From Anaerolineae bacterium (GTDB taxonomy: Bacteria > Chloroflexota > Anaerolineae > JACIWR01): a DNA stretch of 14,788 nt. A program made the translations under genes and the position numbers. The stretch covers positions 1-14,788 of the forward strand of contig JAGGZG010000303.1 of assembly GCA_021162125.1 (NCBI GenBank). The letters are read 5' to 3'. The notes below the pieces were generated by a model. The model worked only from the letters and a program-made list of their open reading frames with translations, was not told the DNA's origin and did no database searches. This document shows positions 5,832 through 13,208 of the stretch, in pieces (within the stretch, counting starts at the first letter, position 1; each line of letters begins with the position of its first letter).

Positions 5832-6773
5832 TCACCGCAGTACCCCCCGTCGCCGCAGGAAGGAGAGGATAAGCTCCTCGAAAGGCACATCGGTGGTGAC
5901 GGTCACGTAGTTCATCCCCCGCCCGCCACAGAAGGCGCGCAATTCGTCCTGCCAGCCGGCCAAGCCCTGGCGGTAACGGGCCAGCAGGTCGTAGTCGGCG
6001 GTGATCTCAACGGGCTCGCCGGTCTCCACGTCCAGCAGTTTGAGGTCGCCCGCCAACGGCGGGTCGGTCTCGTCCGGCGAGAGCAGGTGCAACACGGTGA
6101 CCTCGAAGCCGCGGATGGCCAGGGCGTTCAGCCCGTCGCGCCAGCCATCGTCCAGCAGGTCGGAGATCAGAAGCAGCGGGCCGGGATGGGTGGCGGTAGT
6201 CGCGTAACCTCGCAGGGCAGTCCTCAAGTCTGTGTCTGTCTGGGGAGTCAGCCCTTGCAGGAAGGCGAAGAGGGCCATCGCTTGTTGCTTGCCCCGGTGC
6301 GGAGGGAAGGTCTCGTCCACCTGCTGGCCGAAGGCGCTGACCGTCACCCGGTCCAGGCTGGCCAGGGCGATGTAGCCCAGCGCGCCGGCTGCACGCACCG
6401 CGTACCACAGCTTGTTGGGCTGGCCCCAGTCCATCGAGCGGCTGGTGTCCACCAACAGGTGCACGGTCAGGTCCTCCTCTTCGACGAAGAGCTTGAGGAA
6501 AAAGCGTTCCAGACGGGCGTAGGCATTCCAGTCAATGCGACGGAAGTCATCGCCGGGCGTGTAGGGACGGAAGTCGGCGAACTCGACGGATTGGCCGCGT
6601 TTGGGGCTGCGCCGCTCTCCCTGGAGTTGGCCAGCCATAGCCCGGCGGGAGAGGATGGACAGGCGTTCGAGTTTGTACAGGAAAGCCTCGTCGAAAAGGG
6701 GATGGAAGGATAGAGGATTGGAAGGGTGGAAGTATGGAAGGTTGGAAGTATGGAAGGCGGCCTCAGATTCCAT
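5832..6773 (-). CDS. DUF58 domain protein with von Willebrand A-like fold
   Basis: DUF58 proteins are usually encoded beside MoxR ATPases and are thought to work with them in complex assembly or envelope functions; the exact role is unknown. Seen: the DUF58 signature EFADFRPYTPGDDFRRIDWN at residues 64-83 and a MIDAS-like metal site LVDTSRSM at 107-114 (DxSxS as DTSRS). A VWA-like region follows to the end of the 313 residues. The only credible start before the domain is ATG 6773, which has AGGAG four bases upstream and overlaps the end of the IVP gene by 11 bases. Residues 1-24 are translated from CTTCCA repeats and are not DUF58 sequence; family similarity begins at PLFDEAFLYKLERL (25-38). 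No transmembrane segment is seen. The usual BatA-like or transglutaminase partners are absent downstream. Confidence 0.88.
   Translation of the reverse strand: MESEAAFHTSNLPYFHPSNPLSFHPLFDEAFLYKLERLSILSRRAMAGQLQGERRSPKRGQSVEFADFRPYTPGDDFRRIDWNAYARLERFFLKLFVEEEDLTVHLLVDTSRSMDWGQPNKLWYAVRAAGALGYIALASLDRVTVSAFGQQVDETFPPHRGKQQAMALFAFLQGLTPQTDTDLRTALRGYATTATHPGPLLLISDLLDDGWRDGLNALAIRGFEVTVLHLLSPDETDPPLAGDLKLLDVETGEPVEITADYDLLARYRQGLAGWQDELRAFCGGRGMNYVTVTTDVPFEELILSFLRRRGVLR
6716..6749. repeat. Left arm of inverted repeat flanking the IVP gene
   Basis: Run of GGAAG-type units on the plus strand within a wider tract of about 6703-6757. Its reverse complement matches 7227-7260 at 28 of 34 positions. 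It encodes part of the DUF58 protein N-terminus in the minus-strand frame. Confidence 0.75.
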
Positions 6774-7206
6774 AAAGCTCCTGTTCTTCGTGGACGGCGC
6801 TGTAAGTACGATCCCACGTGCCGTCGAGTTTTTTCTTGCGCAAGGAGCGAATGAGGGCCCCAAGTGTGTTCCAGGTGTGATTGTAGAGGTCGAGCAACCT
6901 CGCTTCGTCCTGAGAGCGGAGCATCTTCTGTTTCTGGCAGAACTCGATATAGCTGCCCAACTCGGCCAGCGAGCCACGGGCGATCTCGCAGAAGCGAATG
7001 TAGTCACCAATGGCGTTGCGCCCGTACCCTTCAGCGATGTTGCCGAATACAGAGACCGCCGCTCCTCGCATCTGTCCTATCAGTCGAAATTCGCTTTTAG
7101 GAAAGTACGAAGTCGCCTCATAGACCGAATCGGCGAGTTTCATGGCCAGTTGGAAAGCACGGAGAGTACGGAGTCCTTTGGGTTCAAGTGCGTATTTCTG
7201 GGGCAT
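6763..7206 (-). CDS. Four-helix-bundle protein, 23S rRNA intervening-sequence (S23/IVP) family
   Basis: This 147-residue protein belongs to the four-helix-bundle family first found as ORFs inside 23S rRNA intervening sequences. Avd, the accessory protein of diversity-generating retroelements, is related. Visible landmarks are RAFQLAMKLADSVYEATSYFPKSE (16-39, helix 1), a GQMRGAAVSVFGNIAEGYGR block (44-63) and FCEIARGSLAEL (72-83). Its molecular function is unknown; nucleic-acid binding is inferred from basic surfaces in known members. ATG 7206 follows AAGGAG by 8 bases. It sits in a 73-base-plus gap between moxR and DUF58, which are normally adjacent, and is flanked by inverted GGAAG/CTTCC repeats. 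It looks like an inserted cassette and seems less GC-rich than its neighbours. No rRNA and no reverse transcriptase is nearby. Confidence 0.88.
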   Translation of the reverse strand: MPQKYALEPKGLRTLRAFQLAMKLADSVYEATSYFPKSEFRLIGQMRGAAVSVFGNIAEGYGRNAIGDYIRFCEIARGSLAELGSYIEFCQKQKMLRSQDEARLLDLYNHTWNTLGALIRSLRKKKLDGTWDRTYSAVHEEQELYGI

Positions 7207-7226
7207 CTAGGCGCTCCTTTCAGTGG

Positions 7227-7260
7227 TCTTCCAACCTCCCAGTCTTCCAACTTTCCAATC
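7227..7260. repeat. Right arm of inverted repeat flanking the IVP gene
   Basis: CTTCCA-type units on the plus strand, continuing to about 7275, only a few bases after the moxR stop. It is the inverted partner of 6716-6749. The tract lies in the untranslated gap between moxR and the IVP gene, just upstream of the IVP ribosome binding site. Confidence 0.75.
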
Positions 7261-7279
7261 TTCCAGTCTTCCTCCAGCC

Positions 7280-8293
7280 TCATTGCTCGCAAGGAAGGAC
7301 TTCTCGCAATATTTCCCCAATCACCTCATCGGTCGTTATTCCCTCCGCTTGAGCCTCGAAGTTGAGGATCAGACGGTGGCGCAGGGCGGGTAGGGCGGCA
7401 GCGCGCAGGTCGTCGAAGGCCACGTTGTAGCGCCCATCCAGCAGGGCGATGATCTTGCCAGCCAGGATCATGGCCTGCATCCCACGCGGACTGGCCCCGT
7501 AGCGCACGTAGCTACGTACCATCGGGGGAGCGTTGCCATCGTTGGGATGGGTGGCCTTGAGCAACCGCGCGGCGTAGGCGGTGACGTGCGGAGCGATGGG
7601 CACGGCGCGAGCCAGTTCCTGCATGGCGACGATGGCCTGACCGTCGGCGACGACCTCGGGCCGGGGCTCTTCCGCGCCGGTGGTGCGGTTGGCGATCTCC
7701 ACCAACTCGTCCTCGCTGGGGAAGGGCACGTCCAGCTTGAGCAGAAAGCGGTCGAGCTGGGCCTCGGGCAGGGGGTAGGTGCCCTCCATCTCCAGGGGGT
7801 TCTGAGTGGCCAGGACGAAGAAGGGCTCGGCCAGGCGGCGGGTGGTCTTGGCCACGGTTACGCTGTGCTCCTGCATTGCTTCCAGCAGAGCCGATTGGGT
7901 CTTGGGCGTGGCGCGGTTAATCTCGTCGGCCAGCACCAGGTTAGCGAAGATAGGCCCCGCCTCGAAGCGAAAGGTGCGCCGCCCGCTCTCGTCCTCGACG
8001 ATGACGTTGGTGCCCACGATGTCGGCGGGCATCAGGTCGGGGGTGAACTGGATGCGGGAGAAGGTGCAATCAATGACCTGGGCCAGAGTGCGGATGAGCA
8101 TGGTCTTTCCCAGGCCAGGCACGCCTTCCAGCAGGGCATTGCCCCCGGCCAGCAGCGTGATGAGGGTGTGGCGCACCAGTTCGCGCTGGCCGACGATGAC
8201 CTTGCCCACCTCGCGCTCGATGGCGGCGGCGGTGGCGCGGAATTGTTCGGCGGTGAGGGGGGAGACAGTGGGTTGTTGTCCGGTACCCGACAT
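7280..8293 (-). CDS. MoxR family AAA+ ATPase
   Basis: Chaperone-like AAA+ ATPase of the MoxR family, typically acting with VWA or DUF58 proteins to mature or activate protein complexes. The 337-residue protein has Walker A GVPGLGKT at 57-64, Walker B LVLADEIN at 119-126, and sensor-1 ATQNP at 162-166. The arginine-finger segment EAQLDRF is at 177-183 and sensor-2 SPRG at 268-271. Length and order are standard. The ATG at 8293 shares its A with the upstream thioesterase stop (TGATG), so the two are probably translationally coupled. DUF58 follows downstream but is separated by the IVP cassette. The substrate is unknown. Confidence 0.95.
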   Translation of the reverse strand: MSGTGQQPTVSPLTAEQFRATAAAIEREVGKVIVGQRELVRHTLITLLAGGNALLEGVPGLGKTMLIRTLAQVIDCTFSRIQFTPDLMPADIVGTNVIVEDESGRRTFRFEAGPIFANLVLADEINRATPKTQSALLEAMQEHSVTVAKTTRRLAEPFFVLATQNPLEMEGTYPLPEAQLDRFLLKLDVPFPSEDELVEIANRTTGAEEPRPEVVADGQAIVAMQELARAVPIAPHVTAYAARLLKATHPNDGNAPPMVRSYVRYGASPRGMQAMILAGKIIALLDGRYNVAFDDLRAAALPALRHRLILNFEAQAEGITTDEVIGEILREVLPCEQ

Positions 8294-8712
8294 CAGGTCG
8301 CCTCTGTGCCGACGACATCCAGCAGTTTCAGGAACTCGTCGGGGATGGGTATCCGTTTGCCGGTCGCCGGGTCGGCGAAGAAAATGACCTGGTGTCCCTC
8401 CGCCAGCAGTTGCTGCGAGGCTTTGTTGACGAAGCGGAAGGCCAGCCGCGCACGTCCCTTTTCGGAAACGACTTCGCCGATGGTCACCCGCACCTCCACC
8501 CGGTCGTTGAGGAAGGCCGGGCTGATGTAGCGCAGGTAGATCTCCCCCGTCAGAAATCCAGGCCAGGTGAAGCGAGTCATGTCAATGTGATCAATGATCA
8601 TGCGCTCACGGGCGGTGCAGGCCCATTCCACGTAACTGCCATCGTAGGCCATGCCCTGGACGGTGGCATCCTGTGGTGTGACCACGTGTTCATAAACGTA
8701 CCCCTTGGCCAT
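8293..8712 (-). CDS. Hotdog-fold acyl-CoA thioesterase-like protein (4HBT type)
   Basis: A 139-residue hotdog-fold protein resembling 4-hydroxybenzoyl-CoA/YbgC thioesterases, which hydrolyse acyl-CoA in the cytoplasm. The helix segment YDGSYVEWACTARERMI (23-39) and strands around EIYLRYISPAFLNDRVEVRV fit the 4HBT pattern. When the N-terminal region is aligned with YbgC by eye, the catalytic Asp position holds Thr17 and the conserved His position holds Asp24. Activity or mechanism may therefore differ. The ATG at 8712 follows AAGGAGG by 8 bases. It is coupled to moxR downstream. Possible alternatives are FabZ-like or other hotdog domains; the substrate is unknown. Confidence 0.8.
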   Translation of the reverse strand: MAKGYVYEHVVTPQDATVQGMAYDGSYVEWACTARERMIIDHIDMTRFTWPGFLTGEIYLRYISPAFLNDRVEVRVTIGEVVSEKGRARLAFRFVNKASQQLLAEGHQVIFFADPATGKRIPIPDEFLKLLDVVGTEAT

Positions 8713-8738
8713 TTGTATGTCCTCCTTCTTCCTTCAGT

Positions 8739-9809
8739 TTACAGAGGGCGCATGATGGGGCGTTCCAGCAGTTGCTTGACCATCATAAATCGACCCTCGC
8801 CGATAATCTCGGAAGCCACCTCGCGCCAGATTTTGTGCAGCTCATCCATTGTTTGTCGTTCGTACCCGTGGGCCCGGAAAAATTCCTCCACCAACGCGGG
8901 CATTCCTTCATCAACGAAGACGATGGCCACCTCGCACGAGAGCTGGCGAGCCTCGTTCTCGATGGTCTCCAGCAGCGGCCCGCCTACCTGGGGATAGTAG
9001 CTCACCGGGTACACGTAGAAATCTTCAATGCAGGTGACCAGGTTCTCTGCCTGCCAGCCGGCGACCCCGCCCGCTTTGCGGGAGATGGCCACCCAGTACC
9101 CTTTCTCAAACAGCCTGGCCTGCACCTCTTCAGTTGTGATGCGTGCGCCGCCAGGTCGCACCCGTTGGATAATAGCGGCGATGGCCGGAATGTCCTTGCG
9201 CTTAGCCCGCCGCACGTTCACCGCCAGCGCCCCTTCTGCGACTACGGCCTCTTTTTTCACGGCCGGCTTCTCGACGGCGGCCGTGGGCCTTTCCGCCACG
9301 CGCTCCGGCGCGGCCTCCAGGAATAGCTCCATGAAGACCTCGTCGTCGTACTGGCCCGCGATTTTCACCTGCCGTGTGAGAGTGCCGCGCGGCTCAAATC
9401 CCAGGCTGCGGTAGAAAGCTCTGGCTGCGGCGTTCCCGTTGCGGACGTAGATGACCACTTTCTCAAAGCCCTGCTCGCGGGCGAAAGCCAGGCTCGCCTC
9501 AGCCAACAACCGGCCAATTCCCTGCCGGCGGAAGCCTTTGTGCACCTGGGTGCCCATGATGGCCACGTGATCCATCGCCCGCGTCCATGGGGCAAAAGGC
9601 TCGATGGTCTGGAAGCCAACGATGGTGTCCAGCGCCTCGGCGACGAAGCAGGCGCTACGTGGTCCCAACCCTTCGATGAAAGCCCGTTCCTGTTCGGCGG
9701 TGAGGGTGGGATACATCGAGGTCAATCCCCCCTCCTCGATAACCGAGTTGAAAACGTCCACCACGCCCTGGGCATCGCCCGGCGTCGCGCGTCGGATTGT
9801 CACGTCCAC
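8739..9809 (-). CDS. Tandem GNAT-domain acetyltransferase-like protein
   Basis: A 356-residue protein with two GNAT folds joined by a linker rich in Ala, Glu, Lys and Pro (about 165-197). The first domain (1-164) has the acetyl-CoA motif A as VHKGFRRQGIGRLL (89-102) and a typical NAAARAFYRSLGF (126-138). The second (198-345) starts with NVRRAKRKDIPAIAAI and keeps the fold's outline (EDFYVYPVSYYPQVGGPLLETI, 262-283, given here as outline only). The R/Q-x-x-G-x-G/A loop reads as QVGGP, so it may bind acetyl-CoA poorly or serve another role. The GTG at 9809 follows GAGGAGGT by 7 bases, and that site overlaps the coaE stop. The acetyl acceptor is unknown. Confidence 0.85.
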   Translation of the reverse strand: MDVTIRRATPGDAQGVVDVFNSVIEEGGLTSMYPTLTAEQERAFIEGLGPRSACFVAEALDTIVGFQTIEPFAPWTRAMDHVAIMGTQVHKGFRRQGIGRLLAEASLAFAREQGFEKVVIYVRNGNAAARAFYRSLGFEPRGTLTRQVKIAGQYDDEVFMELFLEAAPERVAERPTAAVEKPAVKKEAVVAEGALAVNVRRAKRKDIPAIAAIIQRVRPGGARITTEEVQARLFEKGYWVAISRKAGGVAGWQAENLVTCIEDFYVYPVSYYPQVGGPLLETIENEARQLSCEVAIVFVDEGMPALVEEFFRAHGYERQTMDELHKIWREVASEIIGEGRFMMVKQLLERPIMRPL

Positions 9810-9821
9810 GGGATTACCTCC

Positions 9822-10448
9822 TCAACCACAGTTCTTCGGTGTATGCGTAGGTCTCCTTAATTCGCCGACCAGCTTTTTCCACTCGGCCACCACCTGTCGC
9901 CGCGTCTCGGCCAGCGTGTGCGAATTGTCAATCACCACGTCAGCCAGAGCGATTTTCTCAGCCTGCGGTGGTTGGGCATCCACGCGCAAGACAGCTTCGG
10001 CCTCGCTCAGCCCCCGGGTGCGCATCAGGCGGGCGATCTGCTGTTCGCGCGGGCAGGTGACGACCCACAGGGCGTGGCAGTCGCGGTGCATCCCGGCCTC
10101 GATGAGCTTGATGGCCTCGACGACGACCACCGGCTCGGTCGCTTCGCGGACGAGGGCATCCACGCGGGCGATGACTTCCGGGTGCACGATGGCCTCCAGG
10201 CAGCGCAGTGCCTCCGCATCGGCAAAGACGATGGCCCCCAAGCGGGCGCGGTCTATCTCCCCATCGGGGCGCAGGATGTCCGGCCCGAAAGCCTCGACCA
10301 CGGCGGCGTAGGCCGGGCCGCCACGGCGCATCACCTGGTGGGCGACGGCGTCCGCGTCAATGACCCGCGCTCCCAGCTCGGCGAGCATCCGTCCCACCTC
10401 ACTCTTGCCGGTAGCGATGTTGCCAGTGAGCCCAATCAGAACCGTCAT
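9822..10448 (-). CDS. coaE: Dephospho-CoA kinase CoaE
   Basis: Phosphorylates the 3'-hydroxyl of dephospho-CoA with ATP, the last step of coenzyme A synthesis. The 208-residue protein begins with IGLTGNIATGKSEVG, a P-loop at residues 9-16 (family norm GGIGSGKS). It then has VIDADAVAHQV and IVHPEVI, both conserved substrate and lid-region blocks, and VVEAIKLIEAG and VVIDN further on. The start at ATG 10448 overlaps the abcF stop as ATGA; an in-frame start 21 bases upstream would lie inside abcF. It is followed 12 bases later by the tandem GNAT gene, itself likely a user of acetyl-CoA. Confidence 0.95.
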   Translation of the reverse strand: MTVLIGLTGNIATGKSEVGRMLAELGARVIDADAVAHQVMRRGGPAYAAVVEAFGPDILRPDGEIDRARLGAIVFADAEALRCLEAIVHPEVIARVDALVREATEPVVVVEAIKLIEAGMHRDCHALWVVTCPREQQIARLMRTRGLSEAEAVLRVDAQPPQAEKIALADVVIDNSHTLAETRRQVVAEWKKLVGELRRPTHTPKNCG

Positions 10449-12337
10449 GCCGCGTGGACCTCTGCCCATTCGGCCAGCCGCTGATTCAACTCCGCTTCCA
10501 CCTGTTCGTATTCTACTCCTAAAGCACGCACCTTGTCAAGGGCTCGTGCGCTGCTGGCGATGGTCAGCTCCCGGCTGAGTTCGTCCAAGCGGGCTTCCAG
10601 GGCCGCGATTTCCTCCTCGAGCTGCGCCATGCGCTGCGCCCGCTGCTGCGCCTCGCGCCGTCTGGCCCTCTCCTGACTCTCCGGCCGCTTCTGCGTCTGA
10701 GCCTGCGCCTGCTTTTTGGCGGCCCTTTCCGCAGCCTGCTGGTCCTCCGCCTCCCGTTGGGCCAGATACGCGCCGTAGTCCCCCTGGTACACACGCAGCC
10801 GGCCATGCTCCAACACCCACACCTGGGTAGCCAGGGCGTCAATCAGGTAGCGGTCATGGGAAACCAACAGGATAGTGCCGTGGAAATTCACGAGCACGTC
10901 CTGCAAGACTTCCTGCGAGGGTAAGTCCAGGTGAGTGGTCGGCTCGTCCAACAGAAGGAAATTGGGCTCCCGCAAAGTAAGTTTGGCCAGGGCCACCCGG
11001 CTACGCTCCCCGCCGGAGAGGTCGCCTATCCGCTTGAATACCTCGTCGCCGTGGAACAGGAACCGGCCCAGGAAAGTGCGGGCCTTTTCCACGGGCAGGT
11101 TTTTGACCTCCAGAATCTCGTCCAAGACGGTGTGTTCCAGGTTCAACGTCTCGTGGGTCTGGGCCAGGTAGCCGATTTTCAGGCTGGCCCCCAGCCGCAC
11201 CTCCCCGGCGAGGGGCGCTACCTGGCCAAGCACGGTGCGCAGGAAAGTGGTCTTTCCCGAACCGTTCGGGCCGATGAGCGCGGCACGTTGTCCCTGGCGC
11301 AAGATCAGGTCCGGGCAAGTGAAGAGTGGATGCTGAGGGTCGTAACCCACGGCCAGCCCTTTGGTAATGAGCACCAGGTCCCCGCTGCGCAGATCGGTCT
11401 CCAGGCGCAGACGGATGGTCTGCGCCTCGCGGGGGCGCTCGATTCGCTCCAACCGGGCCAGGCGCTTCTGGCGGCCACGGGCTTCTTTCGACCGCTGGCC
11501 AGCCCTGTAGCGCTGGATGAAAGCCTCGGTTTTGGCGATGTGGGCCTGCTGCGCTTCGTACTCGGCCTGGCGACGGGCCATGCGCTCGGCGCGGAGCTCG
11601 GTGTAGCGGCTGTAGTTGCCCACGTACTTCTCCAGCCGGCCAAAGCCCAGGTCCCATATCCGACCAACGACCTTGTCCAGAAAGCGGCGGTCATGAGCCA
11701 CCACCACCAGGCTGCCCGGCCACTGACGCAGGTAATCCTCCAGCCACTCCAGTGCAGCCAGGTCCAGGTGATTTGTCGGCTCGTCCAGCAGCAAGAGGTC
11801 TGGGTCTTCCAGGATCAGGCGAGCCAGCAGGGCACGGGTCTTTTGCCCCCCACTAAGCTGGCCCAATGGATGATCCCATTCTTCAGCGGAAAAGCCCAAC
11901 CCGGTCAGCACCTGCCGGATGCGGGCCTCGTAGGTGTAGCCCCCGGCCAGCTCGAAGCGGGTGAGCAGGTCGGCGTAGCGACGCATGGCCTCCTCGCGCC
12001 GGGCGGGATCGGCCATCGCCTCCTCCAGGCGGCGCAACTCGGCCTGCTGAGCGCGCAGCTCGGCGAAGGCGGTCAGCATCTCAGCGTACACCGTCCGCTC
12101 ACTGTCCAGGTCCACTATCTGGGGGAGATAACCCACGCGCAGTCCACGGGCGCGATGAACCGTCCCGGCAGTGGGTTCCTCCAGACCAGCCAGGATGCGC
12201 AGCAGGGTGGTTTTACCCTCGCCGTTGGGACCGACCAGCCCGATCTTATCGTCACGCGCGATCTGGATCGATACGTCCCAGAACACGTCCTGCGCGCCGT
12301 ATGATTTCGCCAGTCCGCTGGCGGTGAGAATAGACAT
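10445..12337 (-). CDS. ABC-F family ATPase (translation-associated)
   Basis: Soluble protein with two ABC ATPase domains and no membrane segment. ABC-F members act on the ribosome, often rescuing stalled complexes or giving antibiotic protection. In 630 residues: Walker A GPNGEGKTT (36-44), signature LSGGQ (161-165) and Walker B LLLLDEPTNHLD (181-192). The interdomain linker, charged and helical, covers about 225-310. The second set is Walker A GPNGSGKTT (356-364), LSGGE (440-444) and LLLDEPTTHLD (461-471). A highly charged coiled-coil tail spans roughly 525-630. The tail and linker resemble the YdiF/Uup type. ATG 12337 follows AAGG. It is 49 bases downstream of ecfA2 and overlaps coaE by 4 bases. 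A role in housekeeping translation is more likely than a specific resistance. Confidence 0.95.
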   Translation of the reverse strand: MSILTASGLAKSYGAQDVFWDVSIQIARDDKIGLVGPNGEGKTTLLRILAGLEEPTAGTVHRARGLRVGYLPQIVDLDSERTVYAEMLTAFAELRAQQAELRRLEEAMADPARREEAMRRYADLLTRFELAGGYTYEARIRQVLTGLGFSAEEWDHPLGQLSGGQKTRALLARLILEDPDLLLLDEPTNHLDLAALEWLEDYLRQWPGSLVVVAHDRRFLDKVVGRIWDLGFGRLEKYVGNYSRYTELRAERMARRQAEYEAQQAHIAKTEAFIQRYRAGQRSKEARGRQKRLARLERIERPREAQTIRLRLETDLRSGDLVLITKGLAVGYDPQHPLFTCPDLILRQGQRAALIGPNGSGKTTFLRTVLGQVAPLAGEVRLGASLKIGYLAQTHETLNLEHTVLDEILEVKNLPVEKARTFLGRFLFHGDEVFKRIGDLSGGERSRVALAKLTLREPNFLLLDEPTTHLDLPSQEVLQDVLVNFHGTILLVSHDRYLIDALATQVWVLEHGRLRVYQGDYGAYLAQREAEDQQAAERAAKKQAQAQTQKRPESQERARRREAQQRAQRMAQLEEEIAALEARLDELSRELTIASSARALDKVRALGVEYEQVEAELNQRLAEWAEVHAA

Positions 12338-12386
12338 GGCATTTACCTTGAGATACCCGGCGCCATTCGGTTCAGTGAAAACAGAG

Positions 12387-13208
12387 TCAGGCCCGATCCC
12401 TCTGCCGGTGGAGCTGGCGATACATGTCGAGGAACTCTTCCTCGTTCCGCACCGGATGGGGGAAATCCAACCGATTGCCGAGTCGGGTCAACTGCGGCGG
12501 CTCCACGTAGGTAGTCGCCAGGATTTCTTCCTGCGCCAGAACCTCTATAGCCGGGCCGTCCAGGAGGATCCGCCCTCCACCCATCACGATGATTCTCTCG
12601 AAGTTCTCCGCGCAGAAGTCTACGTCGTGGGTGATAGTGATCACTGTCTTGCCCTGCTGGTGAAGTACCTGCACGCAGTGAGCTATCCGCTCGATGCTGG
12701 CTGCATCTTGACCCGTAGTGGGTTCATCCAGGACCACAATGGGAGTATCCATCGCGAGGATGGAGGCCATGGCCACCATCTTCCGCCAGGTGGGCATGAG
12801 ATCGTAAGGGTTGACGTTCTCCTTTCCCGTTAGTTCGGTCAGAGCCATAGCGTTCTTCACCAGTTCGGCGACTTTTTCGGCCGGGTAGCCCAGGTTGCGG
12901 GGACCGAAAGCCACCTCCTGATACACCGTCTTGTTGAACAACTGCTCGTCGGGATTCTGAAAGACGTAGCCCACCCGGGAGGACAATCGGGCTACCGGGT
13001 AATCTTTCGTATCCCAATCCCCAATGCGCACAGTACCCTTAGTGGGCAGGAGCAGACCGTTGAGATGCTTGACCAGGGTGGTCTTACCCGCCCCGTTCTG
13101 CCCTACAATGGCCACTTTTTCCCCGGTATTCACCACCAGGGAGACGCCTTTGAGTGCTTCTACGCCGCCTGGATAGGAGAAGTGGAGGTCCTGTATCTCA
13201 ATGCGCAT
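12387..13208 (-). CDS. ecfA2: ECF transporter ATPase with degenerate signature motif
   Basis: Second ATPase of the energy-coupling factor module. With EcfA1 and EcfT it powers substrate-specific S components for vitamins or metals at the membrane. Of 273 residues: Walker A GQNGAGKT (36-43), Q-loop FQNPDEQLF (83-91), Walker B VVLDEP (158-163, Glu162) and H-loop THDVDF (193-198). The ABC signature normally reading LSGGQ is LMPTW (137-141), followed by RKMVAMASILAM. The codons are continuous, so this is not an obvious frameshift. ATG 13208 overlaps the ecfA1 end by 11 bases and follows a G-rich site. The A1/A2 labels follow gene order and the substrate is unknown. Confidence 0.92.
   Translation of the reverse strand: MRIEIQDLHFSYPGGVEALKGVSLVVNTGEKVAIVGQNGAGKTTLVKHLNGLLLPTKGTVRIGDWDTKDYPVARLSSRVGYVFQNPDEQLFNKTVYQEVAFGPRNLGYPAEKVAELVKNAMALTELTGKENVNPYDLMPTWRKMVAMASILAMDTPIVVLDEPTTGQDAASIERIAHCVQVLHQQGKTVITITHDVDFCAENFERIIVMGGGRILLDGPAIEVLAQEEILATTYVEPPQLTRLGNRLDFPHPVRNEEEFLDMYRQLHRQRDRA

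Larger units (their letters stand above)
6716..7260. mobile_element. Putative IVS-like cassette: IVP gene between inverted repeats
   Basis: The four-helix-bundle ORF is bounded by 34-base imperfect inverted repeats (6716-6749 and 7227-7260) and lies exactly between two genes that usually adjoin. Transcribed as part of the moxR-DUF58 message, the arms could pair and place the ORF in a loop. No transposase and no clear target duplication is seen. The mobile nature is inferred from structure and from the family's known presence in 23S rRNA insertions. Confidence 0.5.

Noticed and set aside
6774..7010. N-terminal extension of DUF58 to a start at 7010
   Set aside because: It overlaps the well-supported IVP gene in another frame, and DUF58 similarity begins far downstream; ATG 6773 has its own ribosome binding site.
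6716..7260. Diversity-generating retroelement because of an Avd-like protein
   Set aside because: No reverse transcriptase and no template/variable repeat pair is present; the match is to the wider four-helix-bundle family.
6703..7275. CRISPR array from the repeated CTTCCA/GGAAG tracts
   Set aside because: Units are 7-10 bases with no spacers of even size; they are inverted tracts around a gene, not direct repeats with spacers.
7547..8530. Plus-strand open frame of 327 codons
   Set aside because: Antisense to moxR and the thioesterase; composition is Gly/Gln/Leu-rich shadow sequence with no recognisable motif.
10931..12304. Long plus-strand open frame (457 codons)
   Set aside because: It is the antisense shadow of the ABC-F gene, which carries all expected motifs; the plus-strand translation shows no domain.
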